Origin: Nitrosomonas communis
GTDB lineage: Bacteria; Pseudomonadota; Gammaproteobacteria; Burkholderiales; Nitrosomonadaceae
DNA: 64,000 nucleotides
Direction of reading: 5' to 3'
Assembly: GCF_001007935.1 (NCBI RefSeq)
Contig: NZ_CP011451.1
Location: forward strand, 1,116,001 to 1,180,000
Part shown: piece after piece, positions 55,675 through 64,000 of the stretch
How positions within the stretch are numbered: the stretch's first letter is position 1
Layout: each line of letters opens with the position of its first letter
Translations under genes and position numbers: made by a program
The notes under the pieces: model-generated
Seen by the model: only the letters and a program-made list of their open reading frames with translations
What the model was told of the DNA's origin: nothing
Database searches by the model: none

Positions 55675-55732
55675 TGGTGCCGGGAGGGGGAATCGAACCC
55701 CCATGATGTTACCATCGCGGGATTTTGAGTCC
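55675..55732. other. attR within tRNA-Leu
   Basis: 58 bp identical to 23,297-23,354. This copy lies in the complete tRNA gene, which therefore keeps its function after integration. Confidence 0.93.
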
Positions 55733-55761
55733 CGTGCGTCTACCAATTCCGCCATCCCGGC
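55675..55761 (-). tRNA. tRNA-Leu (anticodon CAA)
   Basis: 87 nt including the encoded CCA. Acceptor GCCGGGA pairs with TCCCGGC; the anticodon loop is CTCAAAA between CGGGA and TCCCG; a long variable arm follows (GATGGTAACATC), typical of leucine tRNAs, then the T arm GGGGGTTCGATTCCCCC. It reads UUG codons. The prophage uses its 3' half as its attachment site. Confidence 0.96.
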
Positions 55762-56078
55762 CACCGCTTATTTTTTTCGGGTGAGGCGCAATTATTACTG
55801 AAAATAGCGGGTACAGCAACATAGAGCTCGGGAAAAATTGCAGCATGTGATGCAAGAACAAAGAAAATCAAGCTCAATCCCAATAAATATCAAGTAGATA
55901 TAAGCTAAATATAAATAATATCTCTCAATGCAGTTACCTGAATATTATGAAGTAGATTTTTTTACATTTTCATAATTGCAGCAGCTTTAGCTAAAAGAAT
56001 GATCTGTCCTTAGCACAGCATATATTCAAATATGGGGAAACGTGCGAATAGATTGAGCACACCTGTATAATAAGAGTG
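55762..56078. other. Intergenic region between tRNA-Leu and queA
   Basis: About 315 bp, AT-rich, with the promoters of tRNA-Leu (minus) and queA (plus) expected here. No additional gene is recognised. Confidence 0.45.
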
Positions 56079-58194
<2,116 letters not shown>

Positions 58195-58247
58195 TGCTAC
58201 AGCGTGTTAGAATATAATTTTTAACCTTTTTTTCAGGAGAAAATATC

Positions 58248-58718
58248 ATGTTGATTAGTGAAGCCTTTGCTCAAGCTGCTAATGGCGCTCAAGCTGAACC
58301 AAGCTTAATGAGTCTCCTGCCGTTAATTGGGATTCTTGTTATTTTTTATTTTTTATTGATTCGCCCACAATCTAAGCGCGCCAAGGAACAAAAGTTAATG
58401 AGAGAAGGATTGCAAAAAGGCGATGAAATTATCATTAGTGGGGGCGAACTAGGTCGTGTTACGAGTGTGGGAGAAAACTATATTATGGTGGAAATAGCAC
58501 CCAGTGTGGAAATTACAGTCCTCAAGGCTGGCGTACAGACCTTATTGCCCAAAGGAACGCTAAAAAGTATCGATACCGGCAAAAGTAATAGAGCGCTTAA
58601 AACTAACAAATTGCAAAAAGCAAGCGACACTCAAGAAAGTAGCGATGAGAATATGAGCGTAGCACCGCTTAACGAGTCGCAAAAAGAAAGTAGCGACAAA
58701 AGCGGAAAAATCCAATAA
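58248..58718 (+). CDS. yajC: Preprotein translocase subunit YajC
   Basis: 156 residues, AGGAG before the ATG. One membrane helix (LLPLIGILVIFYFLLI) followed by RPQSKRAKEQKLMREGLQKG, the YajC signature, and a small beta domain (DEIIISGGELGRV). The C-terminus is extended by about 45 polar residues. YajC associates with SecDF and aids the Sec translocon. Confidence 0.93.
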   Translation: MLISEAFAQAANGAQAEPSLMSLLPLIGILVIFYFLLIRPQSKRAKEQKLMREGLQKGDEIIISGGELGRVTSVGENYIMVEIAPSVEITVLKAGVQTLLPKGTLKSIDTGKSNRALKTNKLQKASDTQESSDENMSVAPLNESQKESSDKSGKIQ

Positions 58719-58773
58719 AAATTAGAGTGATTTATCCCCCCCTATTTTCTTTTTTAAATTCATTTTTGATACC

Positions 58774-60618
58774 ATGAACCGCTATCCTCTCTGGAAAAAT
58801 TTAATTATTGCGATTACGCTTCTTGTTGGGTTGCTTTATACCTTACCCAATTTTTATGGCGAATCACCCGCAATACAAATTTCACCGCTGCGAATTACAG
58901 CAGAGGCTGGCTTACCACTATTACAGAAAGTAGAAGGTACGCTTAAAAAACATGGCCTCATCAATGAAGGAACACTTGTCGAGGGAAATAGTATCAAAAT
59001 TCGTTTTGCTGATACGGATGTTCAAATTAAGGCAAGAGATATTCTGCAATCGGAGCTTGGCACCGATTACATTGTAGCGCTCAATCTTATTCCAAATTCT
59101 CCAGAATGGTTGAATAGTCTAGGTGGATTACCCATGTATCTAGGGCTTGATTTACGCGGCGGAGTCCATTTTTTGCTGCAAACAGATATGGATGGAGCAT
59201 TATCCAAAGCGCTGGATCGCTATAGCAGCGATATTCGCAGCACCTTACGTGAACAGAAAATATCATCTGCTGGCCTTGATCGACAAGATTCACAACTCAT
59301 CATCAAATTCAGAGATGAGCTATTACGTTCAAAAGCTGAAGCCGAACTCAAGAAAATATATTCTGATCTGGATGTGCGCACCCAGGATACAGGAAGAGAT
59401 TTTCGCCTGCTCGTATCGATTAAGCCAGAAGCACAAACACGTATGCAAAGTGCCACCATACAACAAAACATTTCTACGTTGCGTAATCGTGTAAATGAGC
59501 TCGGTGTCGCAGAGCCTGTTATTCAGCAAGCTGGTACCGATCGTGTCATCGTGCAATTACCTGGCGTTCAAGATACGGCCAAAGCAAAAGATATTCTAGG
59601 AAGAACAGCGACTCTGGAAATCAGGATGGTAGATGATGAAAACGACATTGACGCAGCGTTAAGGGGGCAGATTCCATTTGGTACCGAGCTTCTTACTGAA
59701 CGTGATGGCGGCGCAATTCTGGTAAAAAAGCAAATATTATTGACCGGTGATCGTATTACGGATGCACAACCCGGGTTTGATAGCGACAATCAACCAGCTG
59801 TTCACGTTACCCTTGACAGCAATGGTGCACGCATTTTCAAGCAACTGACACGGAATAATGTCGGCAAACGTATGGCAATTTTACTTGTTGAGAAAAATCG
59901 TGCAGAGGTTGTCACTGCACCTGTCATTCGCGAGGAAATCGGCGGTGGACGTGTTCAGATAAGTGGTCGAATGAGCAGTATGGAAGCTCGTGATGTTGCT
60001 CTATTATTACGAGCTGGTGCATTAGCTGCGCCAATGGAAATTATTGAAGAACGCACGGTAGGGCCTAGTCTGGGTGCTGACAATATCAGCAGAGGATTCA
60101 ACTCGACATTGTTTGGTTTTCTAGCAGTAGCCATTTTCATCATGCTTTACTATAGAGCAATTGGCGTGATTTCTATTCTTGCACTTGGGGCAAATCTTTT
60201 ATTGCTGATCAGCCTTCTTTCCATTTTGCAAGCGACACTAACCCTTCCTGGAATGGCTGCAATTGCACTTACAGTCGGCATGGCGATTGATGCCAATGTT
60301 CTTATAAATGAGCGTATTCGTGATGAGCTTCGTAATGGCTTAACGCCACAACTCGCCATCAGTGCTGGCTACGAGCGAGCGTTTGGAACTATTGTAGATT
60401 CAAATATCACCACACTCATTGCAGGGATTGCATTATTTGCTTTTGGTTCAGGTCCAGTTAAAGGATTTGCAGTCGTACTTTGTTTGGGTATTCTAACTTC
60501 TGTATTCACAGCAGTAACTGTATCTCGTGCGATGGTCAACCTGATATATGGTGGGCATCGTAAATTGGAAAAAATTTCAATTGGTACCGTCTGGAAACCC
60601 AAAGCAGTAAAGCGTTAA
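58774..60618 (+). CDS. secD: Protein translocase subunit SecD
   Basis: 614 residues. N-terminal membrane helix (NLIIAITLLVGLLYTLPNFY), the motif YLGLDLRGGVHFLLQ, the large periplasmic domain (VNELGVAEPVIQQAGTDRVI), then five membrane helices with VGMAIDANVLINERIRDELR. Together with SecF it uses the proton gradient to pull proteins through the Sec channel. Lies 55 bp after yajC. Confidence 0.96.
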   Translation: MNRYPLWKNLIIAITLLVGLLYTLPNFYGESPAIQISPLRITAEAGLPLLQKVEGTLKKHGLINEGTLVEGNSIKIRFADTDVQIKARDILQSELGTDYIVALNLIPNSPEWLNSLGGLPMYLGLDLRGGVHFLLQTDMDGALSKALDRYSSDIRSTLREQKISSAGLDRQDSQLIIKFRDELLRSKAEAELKKIYSDLDVRTQDTGRDFRLLVSIKPEAQTRMQSATIQQNISTLRNRVNELGVAEPVIQQAGTDRVIVQLPGVQDTAKAKDILGRTATLEIRMVDDENDIDAALRGQIPFGTELLTERDGGAILVKKQILLTGDRITDAQPGFDSDNQPAVHVTLDSNGARIFKQLTRNNVGKRMAILLVEKNRAEVVTAPVIREEIGGGRVQISGRMSSMEARDVALLLRAGALAAPMEIIEERTVGPSLGADNISRGFNSTLFGFLAVAIFIMLYYRAIGVISILALGANLLLLISLLSILQATLTLPGMAAIALTVGMAIDANVLINERIRDELRNGLTPQLAISAGYERAFGTIVDSNITTLIAGIALFAFGSGPVKGFAVVLCLGILTSVFTAVTVSRAMVNLIYGGHRKLEKISIGTVWKPKAVKR

Positions 60619-60701
60619 TGATAATAGACAAATATTAAGTTTTACTTGTATCAGAGACCACAGAAGTCTAATCTGAAATAGCTAATCAGGATTCTTAAAC
60701 T

Positions 60702-61634
60702 ATGGAATTTTTTAAATTTGAACGTGATATTCCCTTTATGAGTTGGGGAAAATATACAACTACTATTTCATTATTGACTTTTGCTATCTCGCTTTTTTTT
60801 ATTGTTACAAAAGGATTAAACTTAGGGGTTGATTTTACCGGTGGAACGGTTCTTGAAGTAAGTTATGCGCAACCCGCTAATCTCGATAGAATTAGATCAA
60901 TCTTTGTTACACTCGGAATACCTGATGCTTCAGTACAAAATTTTGGTACTTCTCGCGATGTATTGATTCGATTACCAGCTAAGCATCAGCTTTCTAGCGC
61001 TAAACTATCAGAAACTGTAATAGCTTCCCTTAAAGAATTAGATGAATCTATACAAATACGTCGAGTGGAATTTGTCGGCCCTCAGGTAGGCGATGAATTA
61101 CTAGAAAATGGCGCATTAGCTTTACTGTTTGTATCGCTTGGCATCGTGGCGTATCTAGCAATGCGCTTTGAATGGAAATTCGGTGTTGCTGGTATTATCG
61201 CAAATTTGCATGATGTGATTATTATTTTAGGTTTTTTTGCTTACTTTCAATGGGAGTTTTCCCTTACCGTTCTTGCTGCAATCCTGGCTGTTCTCGGCTA
61301 CTCAGTAAATGAATCCGTTGTTGTATTTGATCGCATTCGAGAAAATTTTCGTAAGATGCGTAAGGCACCAGCAACTCAAATTATTAATAATGCTATAACG
61401 CGAACAATGTCTCGTACCATTATTACTCACGGCAGCACAGAGGCAGTGGTTGTATCTATGCTTCTTTTTGGTGGTGAGACCTTGTATTATTTTGCACTGG
61501 CATTAACCATCGGTATTTTGTTTGGCATTTACTCTTCTGTGCTCGTTGCAAGTCCACTTCTGATGTTACTAGGGGTCAAACGCGAGGATTTAGTAAAACC
61601 TGAGAAAAAGCAACAAGAAGAGGCTCTACCATAA
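60702..61634 (+). CDS. secF: Protein translocase subunit SecF
   Basis: 310 residues with six membrane helices. Start MEFFKFERDIPFM; GLNLGVDFTGGTVLEV and the C-terminal GYSVNESVVVFDRIRENFRK, ITHGSTEAVVVSMLLFGGET are typical. AGGA lies 9 bases before the ATG. Final gene of the yajC-secD-secF operon. Confidence 0.96.
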   Translation: MEFFKFERDIPFMSWGKYTTTISLLTFAISLFFIVTKGLNLGVDFTGGTVLEVSYAQPANLDRIRSIFVTLGIPDASVQNFGTSRDVLIRLPAKHQLSSAKLSETVIASLKELDESIQIRRVEFVGPQVGDELLENGALALLFVSLGIVAYLAMRFEWKFGVAGIIANLHDVIIILGFFAYFQWEFSLTVLAAILAVLGYSVNESVVVFDRIRENFRKMRKAPATQIINNAITRTMSRTIITHGSTEAVVVSMLLFGGETLYYFALALTIGILFGIYSSVLVASPLLMLLGVKREDLVKPEKKQQEEALP

Positions 61635-62092
61635 TCATAAAAGATCTGAGACTTATCGAATGAGGCAAGAACGATAAGGTATGTACCATACCATTCTGTC
61701 TGTAGAGTAATAACTGGAAATCTGACTGGAGTACTTGTTCAACCATTATTTAACTGCCCATCCGGTTGGGTATCAGTCTATAAATCATCCTCCTTGCTGG
61801 TCTCGCAAAAATTAACTTAACCCTAATTTCCTATAAAAGTTTGAATAGAATTTAAGAAAAAGGGTTCAAGAAATGAATTTGCAGAGCATGAAACTATCGC
61901 CTCAGAGCCGGAAACAGCCTTCTTCCCTGTACTCCCCTACTATTGACTGTATTTGTCCAAGAATATGAAATTGGCTGATGTTTCCTAAGAACAAGCAAGC
62001 GCAGCAGATAATCGAACGTCTTGATCACTGATTACGCAAAAATCCCGGATTTAGAAAGGCGCATGAGGTATTCTTCAGAGCATCGGTTAGTT

Positions 62093-62192
62093 ATTCCACT
62101 TTGAAATCAAACATGACGCGAAGGCGAGCCACAGACAGTATCAATAAAACAGCGTGAAGCCGACAAAGTCATTTTTTATTTAGAGATAGAAT
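62093..62192. repeat. Palindromic intergenic repeat, copy 4
   Basis: 100 bp. Left end ATTCCACTTTGAAATCAAAC, core ATGACGCGAAGGCGAGCC, ACAGACAGTATCAAT and GCCGACAAAGTCA; the right end (TTATTTAGAGATAGAAT) is diverged. Same orientation as copy 2. Confidence 0.7.
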
Positions 62193-62256
62193 AACATACA
62201 TTACTTGAGTACGTTTTTCAACCGTCTGCTAAGGGGTATTAATATTTAAATTAGGT

Positions 62257-62289
62257 TCTAGACTAACAAAGCATTCCTGCTAGTCTAGA
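62257..62289 (-). terminator. Hairpin downstream of the amo-linked genes
   Basis: TCTAGACTA/TAGTCTAGA, a perfect 9-bp stem with a 15-base loop, about 110 bp past the last amo-linked gene on the minus strand. There is no strong T-run after it, so it is a possible rather than clear terminator. Confidence 0.4.
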
Positions 62290-62401
62290 GCCATAATTAT
62301 TATCTAAAGCAAAGCGCAATAATGAGTAATATTCTTGATGAAAATCAGTTCTGAATACGATTAACGCCAATTAATCAAACATTAAGCCGCGCTAATTTTA
62401 G

Positions 62402-62974
62402 CTAAGCTGTTGCTGCTTTATTCTTTTTGCCGCGCATCAAGAAGAAGGCAGCAGCCACTGCCAGCAGGATGACACCGATGATATAAGGCAGGTTCGATTT
62501 TCCACCTGTTCCCACAGCAAACGGAAAGCGTGAAACATATTCTTCCTTGTCACCTCTTACTGTGACCAGTCCTACAAATTTGCCTGGCTCCGGAAAGGTA
62601 TGCTCAAAGGTCACCGATCCATTCGAATAGACTTTCGGTGGTATATGAAAGATGGTTGCGGCATCCGGATTCTCTTCTGACCCGGTATCCCGTATGATGC
62701 GCACTTCGGTGGTCATAGGCCGCAGCTCCTCATTGATGTAATCCAGTGCCACCACGGTGCGGCCTGTCATGGGAATATCTTCACAAAACTCCTGCTCTTG
62801 CGTGCTCTCAGGCTGGTAACCCGTAAAATGCATGGTGTAAGGCCCGATCGTAAGCTTGCACATATCCTCAGCCAGTGACAGTCCACCATGCGCAGACAGC
62901 TGCATGGAATACATCATGCCTAATGCAACCAGTAACATTGATTTATAGATAGATTTCATTACGTTTACAAACAC
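62402..62974 (-). CDS. amo-linked exported protein (orf5 / AmoD type)
   Basis: 190 residues from GTG 62,974 (GGGGAGAGAAGA upstream). Signal peptide (MLLVALGMMYSMQLSAHGG), a single extracytoplasmic beta-rich domain and a C-terminal helix (LPYIIGVILLAVAAAFFLM) followed by a lysine tail. The motif HGGLSLAEDMC with MHFTGYQP and EFCEDIP holds His, Met and Cys that could bind copper. The neighbouring orf4 has the same plan. In ammonia oxidisers orf4 and orf5 follow amoCAB and are thought to assist copper handling or stability of ammonia monooxygenase; their exact role is not settled. Confidence 0.85.
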   Translation of the reverse strand: MFVNVMKSIYKSMLLVALGMMYSMQLSAHGGLSLAEDMCKLTIGPYTMHFTGYQPESTQEQEFCEDIPMTGRTVVALDYINEELRPMTTEVRIIRDTGSEENPDAATIFHIPPKVYSNGSVTFEHTFPEPGKFVGLVTVRGDKEEYVSRFPFAVGTGGKSNLPYIIGVILLAVAAAFFLMRGKKNKAATA

Positions 62975-63040
62975 TCTTCTCTCCCCAGGGCGATAATAAT
63001 ATTTTTATTATAGGATCATTTCTTTGGCAGTACACTTACT

Positions 63041-63619
63041 TTAATCTTGTGAGCGTTGTGCCGTTCGCCATTTGCGCAACCGTTGCAATGGCTTGATTTT
63101 ATAGATAAGCCATGCCAATAGCAGCAATACCATCACAGGCAGAATGGAAGCACGCACTATCTTCATATAATCTACCATTTCCACCCGCAGTCGATATTGA
63201 TATTTTAGCGGTGGAACGCCTTCTGCCGTCACAATCACTGAATATAACCCTTTTTCCAGGTTAGTTATGCCGTTAATGACGCCATCGGGATGCAGTTCTG
63301 CAGGCAACTGCAGCACGCTTTCTCCCTCTGTCTCACTACCACGATAAACGTTGACTTTGACAGGCATGTTACGTATGGCAGCATCAATCAGATCGATGAC
63401 TAAATAGGTATCGCCTGCTAACGGGATCTCGGTACAATAATGCGCGCTTTTGTCATGTTGCGGCTGATAAGTACTTAGATGCACCATATTTTCATTTATT
63501 TGGCGCGTACATGGATCTTCCTCTAAAGAAACTTTTCCGTGGGCAATTACACTACCCGCGTAAAGCATCGCAACAAGAACGAAAGCCGCAATACCCGCTT
63601 GTGTTAATTGCTTTACCAC
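63041..63619 (-). CDS. amo-linked exported protein (orf4 / AmoE type)
   Basis: 192 residues from GTG 63,619 (AATAGGAGAATTGTC upstream). Signal peptide (GIAAFVLVAMLYAGSVIAHG), then HGKVSLEEDPC, MVHLSTYQP and HYCTEIP, the same His/Cys frame as in orf5, and a C-terminal membrane helix (ILPVMVLLLLAWLIYKI). It is a paralogue of orf5, 66 bp upstream of it, and 36 bp past the terminator that follows amoB. Expression therefore depends on readthrough or its own promoter. Probably placed in the cytoplasmic membrane facing the periplasm near ammonia monooxygenase. Confidence 0.85.
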   Translation of the reverse strand: MVKQLTQAGIAAFVLVAMLYAGSVIAHGKVSLEEDPCTRQINENMVHLSTYQPQHDKSAHYCTEIPLAGDTYLVIDLIDAAIRNMPVKVNVYRGSETEGESVLQLPAELHPDGVINGITNLEKGLYSVIVTAEGVPPLKYQYRLRVEMVDYMKIVRASILPVMVLLLLAWLIYKIKPLQRLRKWRTAQRSQD

Positions 63620-63655
63620 GACAATTCTCCTATTGATGATTAAAACTATTATGGT

Positions 63656-63708
63656 TTAAAAAAAAACCGGCACACCTTGCTGCCTCTCGACAGGGGTGCA
63701 CCGGTTTG
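63656..63708 (-). terminator. Strong intrinsic terminator after amoB
   Basis: On the minus strand AAACCGGTGCACCCC pairs with GGTGTGCCGGTTT, about 13 bp of stem around a loop, followed by nine T residues. It lies 20 bp after the amoB stop. It would separate the very abundant amoCAB message from orf4-orf5. Confidence 0.9.
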
Positions 63709-63727
63709 TGTTGCTTTCTGCTATTTA

Positions 63728-64000
<273 letters not shown>

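Larger units (their letters stand above)
23297..55732. mobile_element. Defective prophage integrated in tRNA-Leu(CAA)
   Basis: 32.4 kb bounded by perfect 58-bp direct repeats, the right one being the 3' part of the tRNA-Leu gene. Inside are a tyrosine recombinase next to attR, CI/Cro/CII-like regulators, an antirepressor, primase and helicase genes, tape measure, tail and lysis genes. Head, portal and terminase genes are missing. Three insertion sequences sit inside (two IS3-family, one IS5-family). The gene order and the tape measure gene suggest a tailed, probably long-tailed phage. With several genes broken it is very unlikely to form particles. Confidence 0.93.
61635..62401. other. Long intergenic region between secF and amo-linked genes
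   Basis: About 770 bp. Near its left end CTTATCG/CGATAAG (around 61,655-61,680) could form a hairpin after secF. Further right are a palindromic repeat (62,093-62,192) and a hairpin (62,257-62,289), listed separately. No gene is supported. Confidence 0.5.

Overview
The window looks like the chromosome of an ammonia-oxidising betaproteobacterium of the Nitrosomonas type. The best evidence is at the right edge: the C-terminus of an ammonia monooxygenase subunit B (amoB) on the minus strand, a strong intrinsic terminator, and then the two exported proteins (orf4 and orf5, also called amoE and amoD) that follow amoCAB in these bacteria. The other housekeeping genes (accC-prmA, metH, queA-tgt-yajC-secDF, a serine-glyoxylate aminotransferase) fit that placement. 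The species cannot be fixed from the sequence alone.

Left chromosomal part (1-17.5 kb): the end of accC, prmA, metH, an active-looking diguanylate cyclase, a NarL-type response regulator with its kinase, a DUF4139 exported protein, an ABC-F ATPase, a pair of polysaccharide genes (a PglF/WbpM-type dehydratase and a WecA-type glycosyl-phosphate transferase) and the aminotransferase. Four copies of a ~100-bp palindromic, MITE-like repeat lie between genes at 1.4, 6.5, 16.0 and 62.1 kb.

Degraded zone (17.5-23.3 kb): a Crp/Fnr pseudogene, an IS30 transposase remnant and two sets of P4-type integrase fragments. Only two genes here look intact, a DUF2064 enzyme and a lipoprotein.

Prophage (23,297-55,732, 32.4 kb): it sits in the 3' end of a tRNA-Leu(CAA) gene, with a perfect 58-bp duplication (attL/attR). 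Minus-strand late genes cover lysis, tail fibre and a tape measure gene. Minus-strand replication genes follow: a toprim primase split by a frameshift from a VapE-type helicase, next to an iteron-rich origin candidate. Then come an antirepressor, CII-, Cro- and CI-like regulators with palindromic operators, a block of unknown cargo genes, a chain of very small coupled ORFs, an HNH protein, a DUF4224 gene and the integrase. No terminase, portal, capsid or head-completion gene is present. A copy of an IS3-family element lies exactly where they would be expected, and neither IS3 copy has a target duplication, so recombination between IS copies probably deleted the head module. The tape measure gene is further broken by a nonsense codon and by a recent IS5-family insertion with a clean 4-bp duplication. 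Several other prophage genes carry single-base homopolymer indels or a nonsense codon. The prophage is therefore most likely defective for virion production, while its lysogeny control, integrase and cargo remain readable.

Right chromosomal part (55.7-64 kb): tRNA-Leu, the queA-tgt-yajC-secD-secF series, a 770-bp non-coding gap, and the amo-linked genes. The items most worth a second look are the iteron/Z-DNA-like origin candidate (39.4-39.7 kb), the tandemly duplicated three-hairpin element (26.7-27.0 kb), the IS-driven loss of the head genes, the cargo block behind cI with its duplicated 42-bp leader, and the palindromic repeat family.
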